Positions 24,993 through 32,438 of a DNA stretch of 34,637 nucleotides are shown one piece after another. The number at the start of each line of letters is the position of its first letter. Within the stretch, counting starts at the first letter, position 1. Both the position numbers and the translations under genes were made by a program. Under the pieces are notes generated by a model. The model searched no databases. It saw only the letters and a program-made list of their open reading frames with translations, and was not told where the DNA came from. The DNA is from Paramuribaculum intestinale (GTDB lineage: Bacteria > Bacteroidota > Bacteroidia > Bacteroidales > Muribaculaceae). The DNA lies in the NCBI RefSeq assembly GCF_003024925.1, contig NZ_PUED01000008.1, forward strand, positions 1 to 34,637, read 5' to 3'.

Positions 24993-25029
24993 ATCAAGCG
25001 CGGGGTGGCATAGGAGCCCGGTGCTTGAT
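24993..25029 (+). other. Possible leader-RNA hairpin at the 5' end of the mdh transcript
   Basis: ATCAAGC (24993-24999) pairs with GCTTGAT (25023-25029), and CGGG (25001-25004) pairs with CCCG (25017-25020) inside it. It would sit at the extreme 5' end of the mdh mRNA. A 5' stabilising stem is the simplest reading; it does not match a riboswitch that I recognise. Confidence 0.45.
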
Positions 25030-25080
25030 GCGAAATTCAAGGATATATAATAGTTATAACTTCTTAATACTCTAAAAAAA

Positions 25081-26082
25081 ATGAACTTTCTGACCGACGA
25101 AAAACTCGTGATTGTTGGTGCCGCAGGCATGATCGGCTCCAACATGGCTCAGACCGCCCTCATGATGGGTCTGACCCCCAACATCTGTCTCTACGACCCC
25201 TATGCTCCCGCGCTCGAAGGAGTGGCCGAAGAGCTTTTCCACTGCGGATTCGAAGGCGTGAACATCACCTTCACTTCCGACATCAAGGAAGCCCTCACCG
25301 GAGCCAAATATATCGTCAACTCGGGCGGCGCAGCCCGTAAGGCCGGCATGACCCGCGAGGATCTCCTCGTCGGCAACGCCAAGATCGCCGAGCAGTTCGG
25401 TAAGGACGTCAAGGCCTACTGCCCCGACGTGAAGCACATCGTCGTGATCTTCAACCCCGCCGACATCACCGGTCTGATCACCCTGCTCTATGCCGGCCTC
25501 AAGCCCTCGCAGGTGACCACACTCGCCGCTCTCGACAGCACACGCCTGCGCAGCGAGCTTGCCAAACAGTTCCACATCTCGCCCGACAAGATCGTCAACA
25601 GCCGCACTTACGGCGGACACGGCGAGCAGATGGCCGTTTATGCCTCCACTACAAAGGTCGACGGCAAGCCTCTGACCGAAATCATCGGCACAGCCGAATT
25701 CCCCGACAAGGCATGGGAAGAACTCCGTGTGCGCGTGGTGCAGGGCGGCAAGAACATCATCGACCTCCGCGGCCGCTCTTCGTTCCAGAGCCCCTCTTAC
25801 ATCTCTATCGAGATGATCGCCGCAGCCATGGGAGGCAAGCCCTTCACATGGCCCGCAGGATGCTATGTCGACGACGACCGCTTCAACCACATCATGATGG
25901 CTATGGAAACCGTCATTGACAAGAACGGCGTACACTGCAAGGAACCCCAGGGCACACCGCAGGAGCAGGCAGAGCTTGAGCAGAGCTACAAGCACCTCTG
26001 CACACTCCGCGACGAAGTGATCTCTCTGGGCGTGCTTCCCCCCGTCAACGAGTGGCACGCACTCAACCCCAACATCAAGTAA
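25081..26082 (+). CDS. mdh: Malate dehydrogenase
   Basis: NAD-dependent interconversion of malate and oxaloacetate; in fermenting Bacteroidales it mainly runs towards malate on the fumarate/succinate/propionate route. The 333-residue protein has the Rossmann motif VGAAGMIGS (12-20), D39 after the second strand for NAD ribose, the substrate-binding loop ARKAGMTRED (85-94) with two Arg, FNPADI (124-129), LDSTRLRSEL (151-160) and the catalytic H180 in TYGGHGEQM. The frame is rich in C-ending codons, like other highly expressed genes here. It stands alone with its own promoter and hairpin terminator. Confidence 0.94.
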   Translation: MNFLTDEKLVIVGAAGMIGSNMAQTALMMGLTPNICLYDPYAPALEGVAEELFHCGFEGVNITFTSDIKEALTGAKYIVNSGGAARKAGMTREDLLVGNAKIAEQFGKDVKAYCPDVKHIVVIFNPADITGLITLLYAGLKPSQVTTLAALDSTRLRSELAKQFHISPDKIVNSRTYGGHGEQMAVYASTTKVDGKPLTEIIGTAEFPDKAWEELRVRVVQGGKNIIDLRGRSSFQSPSYISIEMIAAAMGGKPFTWPAGCYVDDDRFNHIMMAMETVIDKNGVHCKEPQGTPQEQAELEQSYKHLCTLRDEVISLGVLPPVNEWHALNPNIK

Positions 26083-26113
26083 ACCGTCTACACGGTCTTA
26101 TATACCTCTATGC

Positions 26114-26143
26114 AGAGCGGTCGCGCCATCGCGCGGCCGCTCT
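26114..26143 (+). terminator. Strong hairpin after mdh, probable terminator
   Basis: AGAGCGG (26114-26120) pairs with CCGCTCT (26137-26143). Inside, CGCGC pairs with GCGCG and there is one T-G wobble, giving a 13-bp stem with a CATC loop. There is no good T-run after it, so it may act more as a 3'-end stabiliser than as a classic terminator. Confidence 0.55.
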
Positions 26144-26240
26144 CGCTATATTCGCGTCAGCCGGGACACCTGATTGCACGTGACATTGGCACCCACGACA
26201 TACCTCGCCGAACAGCGCCGGGCTCGGCTCTGCAGCCTTT

Positions 26241-26285
26241 GATTATTCTGATGGTTCCGATTACTCCGATGGCTCTGGCTGCTCC
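26241..26285. repeat. Short 9-bp-period intergenic repeat, copy 2
   Basis: Five 9-bp units: GATTATTCT, GATGGTTCC, GATTACTCC, GATGGCTCT and GGCTGCTCC. GATTA units alternate with GATGG units, giving an 18-bp period exactly as in the array at 19134-19169. Confidence 0.55.
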
Positions 26286-26453
26286 CGTCCTCCTATGGGA
26301 GAAGGTATTTGCAAGGAAATTATAGAAACGTTCCGTTAAGTAGCGTGATGTTACTGAACTTTATAATATTCAATATATCAATGTGATAATATTTGATGAA
26401 TGTTCGATGTAACAAGGCTGTAACTGATTTAACTTCGTTTAACACAAAAACAC

Positions 26454-26482
26454 TTGTAGAGCTGTAATTCTCCGTAACTTTG
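26454..26482 (+). promoter_or_regulatory. Promoter of the sigma-factor gene (TTG, 18 bp, TAACTTTG)
   Basis: TTG at 26454-26456 and TAACTTTG at 26475-26482. This is the housekeeping-type promoter, with a leader of about 70 nt before the ATG. Confidence 0.65.
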
Positions 26483-26558
26483 CATTGTCAACGAATTGTA
26501 ACATCAGTGCTGACAAACCCGACATAACAACCCATTACACCTCTAAAACCTCACTACA

Positions 26559-27062
26559 ATGGCTACAGCAAACTTTCAATCCAGACTCATGGGACTCCAG
26601 GCAAACCTCCTCAACTTCGCCTTCATGCTCACATCGAACCGCGACGATGCCTACGATCTGCTTCAGGATACCACGCTGAAAGCCCTCGACAACGCCGACA
26701 AATATGTCGAGAACACCAACTTCAAGGGATGGGTGTTCACCATCATGCGCAACATCTTCATCAACAACTACCGCCGCGTGGTGCGCTCGGCCACGGTCAT
26801 CGACCAGACCGACGATCTCTACCATCTCAACCTCAGCCAGGACTCGGGCCTGGAAACTCCCGAAGGCTCGTTCGGCGCCAAGGAGATCACCGACGCCATC
26901 AACGAATTCCCCGACAAATACCGCATACCCTTTTCGATGCACGTGGCTGGCTACAAGTACGGCGAGATCGCCGAAAAGATGCAGTTGCCGCTGGGCACCA
27001 TCAAGAGCCGCATATTCTTCGCGCGCCAACAGCTCCAGACACGCTTCGCCGACTACCGCTGA
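26559..27062 (+). CDS. ECF-like RNA polymerase sigma factor
   Basis: A 167-residue two-domain sigma factor. Region 2 covers about residues 10-75: FAFMLTSNRDDAYDLLQDTTLKALDNADKY, then NFKGWVFTIMRNIFINNYRR, the core-binding and -10-reading helices. Region 4 covers about 110-165: INEFPDKYRIPFSMHVAGYKYGEIAEKMQLPLGTIKSRIFFARQQL, a helix-turn-helix. Unlike most ECF operons in this phylum, no anti-sigma factor or SusCD operon adjoins it: upstream is mdh and downstream is a repeat and a convergent gene. It is therefore probably controlled by its own expression or by an unlinked partner. The regulon cannot be predicted. Confidence 0.92.
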   Translation: MATANFQSRLMGLQANLLNFAFMLTSNRDDAYDLLQDTTLKALDNADKYVENTNFKGWVFTIMRNIFINNYRRVVRSATVIDQTDDLYHLNLSQDSGLETPEGSFGAKEITDAINEFPDKYRIPFSMHVAGYKYGEIAEKMQLPLGTIKSRIFFARQQLQTRFADYR

Positions 27063-27091
27063 GCCGTCGGGTCGATGCAGATAAATGATTA

Positions 27092-27276
27092 AGAGAGTGT
27101 TTGAATTTAACACGAAGAAATAAATAGGGACTTCTTTCTATCCCCTCAAAGGTCTTTTCGGGCGATTTGCGTCAAGTTTCATCGGTCACGATGCCCGCAT
27201 CGCTCCCTCATCAACTCACGCAAATCTCTCCGAAAATCCTCTTTGAGTGAATAGAAGTGAAGTTCAAACAATCTCT
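27092..27276. repeat. MITE-like imperfect inverted repeat of about 185 bp
   Basis: The two halves are imperfect inverted copies. The outer ends are AGAGAGTGTTTGAA (27092-27105) and TTCAAACAATCTCT (27263-27276). Inner matches include CTCAAAG (27145-27151) with CTTTGAG (27240-27246), and ATTTGCGT (27165-27172) with ACGCAAAT (27218-27225). The centre is CGATGC/GCATCG (27189-27202). It holds no coding frame. It lies 30 bp after the sigma-factor stop and would form a long hairpin in its transcript. A non-autonomous mobile element or a genome-wide intergenic repeat are both possible. Confidence 0.6.
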
Positions 27277-27280
27277 AAAA

Positions 27281-27333
27281 AAAACGCAATCCCCGCCGGA
27301 TGCCCTATGAGCGTCCGGCGGGGATTTTATTTG
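27281..27333. terminator. Bidirectional terminator between the sigma-factor and GH109-like genes
   Basis: ATCCCCGCCGGA (27289-27300) and TCCGGCGGGGAT (27314-27325) form a perfect 12-bp stem with an A-run on the left and TTTATTT on the right, so it serves both convergent transcripts. Confidence 0.85.
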
Positions 27334-27349
27334 TGGGTCTGATTCGGAA

Positions 27350-28744
27350 TTACTTCTTGAAAGCGTGGCGGTAGCCTTTCACTTTGTCCCATCCGCCGCG
27401 GGTGAAGTCGGGCACTTCCACGGGGGCGCTGCCGTTGGCAATCGAGATCTCCGACAGGGGAGTCAGAGCGCACCATTCAGCCAGGTCATACACGTCCATG
27501 TCGAGGGGCAGACCGTTGAGCAGGCAGTAGACGAGGCGATAGTCCATGATGTAGTCCATGCCGCCGTGGCCGCCTACCTTCTTGGCTACGTCGCCCACCT
27601 CGCGGATGATCGGGTGAGTGTATTTCTCCACCAGTGCGGCCTGCTGTTCGGGCGAGATGGCGCCGTGGGCCGAGAGGTTCTGATGGTCGGGAACTGTAGC
27701 CGAGTCGAGCTGTTCGGGCTCGAAGGCATACTGCGATACGGGATACTTGTTGGCGAAGCCCTTGGTGCCGGTCAGCTGGTACATGCGGCTGTAGGGGCGC
27801 GGGTTCACGACGTCGTGCTGTATCTGGATGGTCTTGCCGTTGGCGGTGCGAATCATTGTCATTGTGTGGTCGCCGTTGGCAAATGTGTCGGCCTCTTCGC
27901 CGAACATCTTCTTCCATGCGGCCGGACCGTTGACAGCCTTGGTGTCCATGGCCACGAGAGTGGTCATGCGGTCGCCGCGGTGGATGTCGAGCAGCTGGCA
28001 GGCGGGGCCTACACCGTGGGTGGGATATACGTCGCCGCGACGCTCCTTGTTGAACTCAAGGCGCCAGTTGTTGGCATAGGCAGGCCAGAATTCGTCAAGA
28101 TTGTGGATATAAGAACCTTCGGTGTGGAGCACCTCGCCGAACAGACCCTGCTGGGCCATGTTGAGGGTGTTCATTTCGAAGAAGTCATACACGCAGTTTT
28201 CGAGCATCATGCAGTGCTTGCGGGTTTTCTCAGAAGTGTTGATGAGATCCCAGATCTCTTCGAGGGTAGAAGCGGCAGGCACCTCTATGGCGGTGTGCTT
28301 GCCCTGCTCCATTGCATATAATGCTATGGGAGTGTGATGTTTCCAGTCGGTCACCACATATACCAGATCCACGTTGGGATCCTCACAGAGCTGTTTCCAC
28401 GACTCTTCCTCGCCGCCGTATGTGGCAACGGGGCCATAGTTGCGTGATGCATAGCGTGCCATTACTTTGTTGATACGGGCTGTGTCTATGTCGCAGATGG
28501 CTGTCACGCGTGCGCCGGGCACAAGGGTGAGACGGTTGGCGGCATCCGCTCCGCGCATGCCGAGTCCTACCACGCCGATGCGTACTGAATCCATCGGTTC
28601 GGCGGCGAAGCCGAGCATGTCGGCCTGTCCGGCCGGACGTTCGGGTACTTCGGTGACAATCGTGCGGTTGGCGTCGGCGGTGCCACACGATGCGAAGAGC
28701 GCCATCGCACAGAGCGAGGCTACCATAATACTCTTGAAGCTCAT
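27350..28744 (-). CDS. GH109-like Gfo/Idh/MocA lipoprotein (probable alpha-N-acetylgalactosaminidase)
   Basis: A 464-residue exported NAD-binding protein. Signal peptide with lipobox FASC (C20); Rossmann motif IGVVGLGMRGADAANRL (56-72). Conserved GH109 blocks are DWKHHTPIALYAMEQGKHTAIEVP, ENCVYDFFEMNTLNMAQQGLFGEVLH and YPTHGVGPACQLLDIHRGDR. Family GH109 removes alpha-linked GalNAc (for example from mucin-type or blood-group A glycans) through an NAD-dependent oxidation-elimination mechanism, keeping the nicotinamide bound. The lipobox suggests anchoring in the outer membrane or facing the periplasm. Related Gfo/Idh proteins act on other sugars, so GalNAc specificity is inference. Single-gene unit with its own promoter core. 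Confidence 0.85.
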   Translation of the reverse strand: MSFKSIMVASLCAMALFASCGTADANRTIVTEVPERPAGQADMLGFAAEPMDSVRIGVVGLGMRGADAANRLTLVPGARVTAICDIDTARINKVMARYASRNYGPVATYGGEEESWKQLCEDPNVDLVYVVTDWKHHTPIALYAMEQGKHTAIEVPAASTLEEIWDLINTSEKTRKHCMMLENCVYDFFEMNTLNMAQQGLFGEVLHTEGSYIHNLDEFWPAYANNWRLEFNKERRGDVYPTHGVGPACQLLDIHRGDRMTTLVAMDTKAVNGPAAWKKMFGEEADTFANGDHTMTMIRTANGKTIQIQHDVVNPRPYSRMYQLTGTKGFANKYPVSQYAFEPEQLDSATVPDHQNLSAHGAISPEQQAALVEKYTHPIIREVGDVAKKVGGHGGMDYIMDYRLVYCLLNGLPLDMDVYDLAEWCALTPLSEISIANGSAPVEVPDFTRGGWDKVKGYRHAFKK

Positions 28745-28808
28745 GTCTTGACTGATAATTGTTTTAAGGTGTTGATTGGTTTGTTGAAATTCGTAATGAA
28801 TATTTTTA

Positions 28809-28816
28809 CAAAGATA
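28809..28816 (-). promoter_or_regulatory. -7 promoter element of the GH109-like gene
   Basis: The minus strand reads TATCTTTG (TAnnTTTG) 65 bp before the ATG, giving a leader of about 57 nt. Confidence 0.55.
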
Positions 28817-28851
28817 CTAATAATTTGTTATCCGACAGCGGTTCAGCTTTG

Positions 28852-28896
28852 AAAAAAATAGCACAGCCACCCCTGCGATGGAGTGGCTGTGCTATT
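28852..28896 (-). terminator. Terminator of the Agp-like phosphatase gene
   Basis: AATAGCACAGCCAC (28857-28870) and GTGGCTGTGCTATT (28883-28896) form a perfect 14-bp stem. On the minus strand it is followed by a T-run (A-run 28852-28858 on the plus strand), so it ends transcripts from the phosphatase gene just before the GH109-like promoter. Confidence 0.85.
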
Positions 28897-28928
28897 ATGG
28901 ATTGTTTATTGTGAATATTGCCAGATAG

Positions 28929-30224
28929 TTACGGTATCGCGTCGTAGGCACGCAGAGCCTGCTCGAAGCGCGATTCCACGTCGGAGAGCAGATAGAGGCC
29001 GTCGGCGTTGCGCTCCAGTCCTTCGAGCGACAGCGGATACACCATCGGCGGGTTGTCGAGAGTTATCAGCTGCAGGTTGCGGAGCTGCTCGAGAGTCGGA
29101 TACACGATGTTGATGTCGGCGTAGGTCTTGCCATCTTTGCCTTCGAATTTCTCCACCACGATCTTCGATCCTATCGGGGTCTTTTTCTCAATTGCGGCGG
29201 GCAGTTCGTAAGGCTCCACACCAAGGGCGGTGGCTACCGACGACAGATTGCTGTCGTGGCCTACGAGGAAGGTGAACCGGCGGTCGGGCGAGCGAAGTTC
29301 GTCATACATATACTGGATGAGCGGACGGGCCACGTTGACTGCAACGATCGGAGCTGTGAACAGGGCGTCCTGATACACGTCCTTGATATGGGCGAGACGT
29401 TCCCAGTCGGCGCGTGTCAGTTTGTGGCCGAAGGCTGCCTTGAGCGTGTCGGGTTCCTCATAATACTGGAGGATGAAGGCGTCGCTGGCGCCGTTGAGGG
29501 TCTTCAGGGCAGAGCCCGATTTCAGTCCCGGTTCCCGGAACTGCTCGAACACAAATTCCGTATCGTAGTTGTCGAGAGCCTTAAGCTTCGGATCGTTGTC
29601 CTTGGTCATCGGCGACTTGTCGACGTCGAGCACGTCGATGATCAGCTCATAGTCGGGGCGAAGCTGCTCGCTGATGCCGCGTATGCCGTTCTTGCCGCCC
29701 TGCTCGGCTATCTGTTTCATCGCGATGGCCACAAATTCGGGCGACACCTTCGTGAGCTGAGGGTTGAACAGAGGATCCATCTTCGAGGGCACGTAACGGT
29801 GGTTGACCTCCACGCCACCCACAGGCATGAAGCCCGAAGTGAAATACTGGGCGGTGGCAATGCAGCGCTGCATGGAGTTGGCCTGCACATTGACGTCGTC
29901 GGCCGACGGCTGATGGTTTTCGGGGAACAGACCGGCATCCTCGGCCCATTTGCGGAAATACTGGCCCATCATTGTCTCGACGGCGCCGCCGCGGAGGGTC
30001 AGTTCGCTTTTGGGCGCCGACCATACGGTCCACTGATGAGGGGTCATGCGTCCCAGATCGCTCTTGGAGTCCGACAGCGGAGAGCGGATGTTGTGGCGGC
30101 TGAGCACTACAGCTTCTTTAAGCTGATATTTCTGTTTGAATTCGGGTGAACGCTGCTGTTGGGCTACGCTTCCCAGAGGAAGTGAGAGGAGGATGGCTGC
30201 GAGAGCCGTGTTGAAGAGTTTCAT
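28929..30224 (-). CDS. Periplasmic histidine acid phosphatase, Agp-like
   Basis: A 431-residue exported phosphatase (signal peptide cut about SVA-QQQ, residue 21). It belongs to the histidine phosphatase superfamily, clade 2. The catalytic phosphohistidine lies in LSRHNIRSPL (R43, H44, R47), the RHNxRxP variant also found in E. coli glucose-1-phosphatase Agp, in place of the common RHGxRxP. The proton-donor motif is GHDSNL (H323, D324), again as in Agp. Sugar phosphates or phytate are the likely substrates. It is transcribed away from an OprP-like porin 171 bp distant, which suggests a joint function in phosphate or sugar-phosphate uptake. The gap between them holds the tandem repeat at 30256-30301. 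Confidence 0.88.
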   Translation of the reverse strand: MKLFNTALAAILLSLPLGSVAQQQRSPEFKQKYQLKEAVVLSRHNIRSPLSDSKSDLGRMTPHQWTVWSAPKSELTLRGGAVETMMGQYFRKWAEDAGLFPENHQPSADDVNVQANSMQRCIATAQYFTSGFMPVGGVEVNHRYVPSKMDPLFNPQLTKVSPEFVAIAMKQIAEQGGKNGIRGISEQLRPDYELIIDVLDVDKSPMTKDNDPKLKALDNYDTEFVFEQFREPGLKSGSALKTLNGASDAFILQYYEEPDTLKAAFGHKLTRADWERLAHIKDVYQDALFTAPIVAVNVARPLIQYMYDELRSPDRRFTFLVGHDSNLSSVATALGVEPYELPAAIEKKTPIGSKIVVEKFEGKDGKTYADINIVYPTLEQLRNLQLITLDNPPMVYPLSLEGLERNADGLYLLSDVESRFEQALRAYDAIP

Positions 30225-30255
30225 GTTATTTTATGATTGTGAGTAAGTGAATGGT

Positions 30256-30301
30256 CGGATTCAATATCGGATTAATATCGGATTAATATCGGATTCAATA
30301 T
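30256..30301. repeat. Four-unit tandem repeat of 12, 11, 11 and 12 bp
   Basis: CGGATTCAATAT, CGGATTAATAT, CGGATTAATAT and CGGATTCAATAT follow each other directly, so the outer and inner units are identical in pairs. The array lies in the divergent gap, 32 bp before the phosphatase ATG and 95 bp before the porin ATG. On the minus strand the outer units give TATTG-containing near-matches to the -7 element. It could be an operator or a slippage-prone promoter spacer. Confidence 0.75.
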
Positions 30302-30395
30302 TACAAACAATGTGAACAAAAAAAGGTTTTAGCTTGTTAAAATTTTATTAATTTTCGAAAACGTAACTAAGAAAGGGGCTTTTTCCAATACAATT

Positions 30396-31580
30396 ATGAA
30401 AAAAATGAATGGAATTGCTAAAGTGATGACTGTCATGGCTATAGTTGCCATGCCGGCTCTGCAGGCAATGGCTGCCGACGACGAGCCCAAACTGACAGTA
30501 AAACCCACCGGACGTGTGCTTATGGACGGTGCTGTCTATCTTCCCGACGGCGACGGACTCGCCGACGGAGTGGCTCTACCCGACATACGTATGGGTGTCA
30601 AGGCCTCATACGGCAAGTGGTCCGGAAAGATCGATGCCGGGTATTCGTTCAACAAGCTCAGCATGAAGGATGTCTATATACAGTATTCCTTCAACAGTGA
30701 GAACTATCTCCGTGCGGGCTACTTCGTTCATCAGTTCGGACTCAACGCCGCCACATCGTCGTCGATGAAGCCGCAGATGGAAGCCGCCACCACTGATACC
30801 TATTTCAATGCCACCGGACGTAATATCGGTCTGGAATATGTCCACGACTGCGGCCCGGCATTCCTTAGCTTCTCGGGCATCGTGGCCGGAACGTCGATGA
30901 CCTCCCCCTCCAACGAGCAGGGCAAGGTGAGCGTCGGAGCGCTCAACCGTGCGGTGTGGCGCCCCTGTCACGCCACCGGACTCGTGGCGCAGGTGGGCAT
31001 GTCGCTCTGGTATCAGTCGGCTCTCCACAAGGCAGAAACTGCCGAAGACGGAGAGACCGTCGCATCAAAGGGCTACTTCAACTGGTCGGCCGGATTTCCC
31101 ACGCGTGTCAGCAAGGAGGGAATGCTCGGAGCCGATGTCACCAATGCAAAAGGAGTGTTCAAACTTTCGCCCGAATGGCTGCTCATGAAGGGACGCATCG
31201 CATGCGAGGGACAGTACTACTATATGAACGTGGCGCGCCGCACCGGATTCGAGTCATATCGCGCGCAGGGTGTCTACGGCCTGCTCCGCGGCATTCTTAT
31301 CGGATCTGACTACGGCTACTCGCATGGCGACGCCGGACTCGCCACTCCCGGCAAGGGTACGCTCGAGATGGTGCTCGGCTACAACTACACCGATGCCAAC
31401 CAGGGTCGCAGCGGCATACATGGCGGCATCTCCAACGATGCGTCGATGACACTCAACTACTACTTCAACAAGTATGTTATCGGACGTCTCCGCTACAGCT
31501 ATACCGACGTGCGCTCCTCCGACGCGCAGCGCAACCGTCACGTCAACACCATACAGGCACGCATTCAGATCCTGTTCTGA
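30396..31580 (+). CDS. OprO/OprP-like porin
   Basis: A 394-residue outer-membrane beta-barrel protein with a signal peptide cut after AMA (residue 26). The barrel begins KPTGRVLMDGAVYLPDG and includes ASYGKWSGKIDAGYSFNKLSMKDVYIQYSF and NYLRAGYFVHQFGLNAATSSS. The alternating strands end in HVNTIQARIQILF with the terminal Phe. This pattern fits the phosphate-selective porin O/P family (PF07396). In Bacteroidetes the family's selectivity is rarely tested, so phosphate is an inference, strengthened here by the divergent phosphatase. Followed by a terminator at 31623-31657. Confidence 0.83.
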   Translation: MKKMNGIAKVMTVMAIVAMPALQAMAADDEPKLTVKPTGRVLMDGAVYLPDGDGLADGVALPDIRMGVKASYGKWSGKIDAGYSFNKLSMKDVYIQYSFNSENYLRAGYFVHQFGLNAATSSSMKPQMEAATTDTYFNATGRNIGLEYVHDCGPAFLSFSGIVAGTSMTSPSNEQGKVSVGALNRAVWRPCHATGLVAQVGMSLWYQSALHKAETAEDGETVASKGYFNWSAGFPTRVSKEGMLGADVTNAKGVFKLSPEWLLMKGRIACEGQYYYMNVARRTGFESYRAQGVYGLLRGILIGSDYGYSHGDAGLATPGKGTLEMVLGYNYTDANQGRSGIHGGISNDASMTLNYYFNKYVIGRLRYSYTDVRSSDAQRNRHVNTIQARIQILF

Positions 31581-31622
31581 CACGCGGCCTGACAATATCG
31601 ATGAATTGAATTTTTCTATTGG

Positions 31623-31659
31623 GCGTGCTGCAGCGGGAGTTGCGGCACGCTCGTTTTTA
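31623..31659 (+). terminator. Terminator of the porin gene
   Basis: GCGTGCTGCA (31623-31632) and TGCGGCACGC (31641-31650) form a 10-bp stem with one T-G wobble and an 8-nt loop, followed by TCGTTTTTAT. Confidence 0.8.
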
Positions 31660-31713
31660 TAATTCAATTAATTATGTGGGCAAAAGATGTGATAAAGGAT
31701 GCGGTGTGAGGGA

Positions 31714-32400
31714 TCATTCGTTGTCGGTCGAGAGCATCGCCAGCAGCTTGCGGCGCGATTTCACCCTGATCTCGTGCTGGTCATACTCTATGATGCCGCG
31801 TTCGCGCATCGACTCCAGAGTGGAGATAAACGATGTGCGCTGCACTCCGAACAGCGAGTAGAGGTCGCGCTGGCGTCCGATGAGCTTCACGTCGGTGCCG
31901 CCGCGCTGTGTCAGCGCTATGATCCAGAAGGCTATGCGCTCCTCAAGCGATCCCGCAGCCACGGCGAGAACGCCGTCGATAGCTTTTTGGGCGTTGACCG
32001 ACAGTGTGTTGAGGAAGTTGAACAGAAACACCTTGTCGGCGTTGAGTATATCCACATAGTCGTTCTTCGAGATCTGCATGATTCCGGCAGGCTCCATGGC
32101 CACCACTTCGGCCGGATACGTGGTGTTGCGGCCGAAAAGAAATTCGGGAGCTATCACGTTGGGAGCCTCCAGAGTCTGCGACACCTGAAACCGTCCGTTG
32201 GAGCTTGTCACAGTGGATCTGACCGAGCCTGATATCACGAATTTGATATGGGTGCATGGCTCGCCGCGCTCTATCACTCTCTCTCCTTCGAGATACTTCA
32301 GGAAGTGGAAGGGAGCGCGTCCCACCACCTCGCTGATGCGTTCACGGCTCACTCCGTTGAAGAGCGGCAGTCCCATCAGGATTTCATACATGCTGTCCAT
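31714..32400 (-). CDS. Crp/Fnr-family transcriptional regulator
   Basis: A 228-residue regulator. Residues about 10-130 form a cyclic-nucleotide-binding-type beta-barrel (LPLFNGVSRERISEVV, GERVIERGEPCTHIKFVISGSVR, APEFLFGRNTTYPAEVVAMEPAGIMQI). About 150-225 form a winged helix (IAFWIIALTQRGGTDVKLIGRQRDLYSLFGVQRTSFISTLESMRERGIIEYD). No Cys cluster of the FNR type is present. The open frame continues to 33129, but that part lies over surE in another frame. I start at ATG 32400 because the domain begins there (MDSMYEILMGLPLF). ATG 32391 is the alternative. It lies 38 bp behind surE, so the two are probably cotranscribed. Confidence 0.9.
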   Translation of the reverse strand: MDSMYEILMGLPLFNGVSRERISEVVGRAPFHFLKYLEGERVIERGEPCTHIKFVISGSVRSTVTSSNGRFQVSQTLEAPNVIAPEFLFGRNTTYPAEVVAMEPAGIMQISKNDYVDILNADKVFLFNFLNTLSVNAQKAIDGVLAVAAGSLEERIAFWIIALTQRGGTDVKLIGRQRDLYSLFGVQRTSFISTLESMRERGIIEYDQHEIRVKSRRKLLAMLSTDNE

Positions 32401-32438
32401 ATCGTTGTGTCTTTGATAGATTAACACGGTGATTTTGA

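Larger units (their letters stand above)
26083..26558. other. Intergenic region between mdh and the sigma-factor gene
   Basis: A 476-bp gap. In order it holds a small ACCGT/ACGGT hairpin right at the mdh stop (26083-26096) and a strong hairpin at 26114-26143. It continues with a 9-bp-period repeat (26241-26285), an A/T-rich stretch from about 26320, and the sigma-factor promoter (26454-26482). A 71-codon frame at 26110-26325 runs through the terminator and the repeat and has no protein-like features. I see no tRNA or other RNA gene. Confidence 0.6.

Noticed and set aside
26110-26325. A 71-codon frame between mdh and the sigma factor
   Set aside because: It runs through a terminator-like hairpin and the 9-bp repeat and looks like low-complexity noise.
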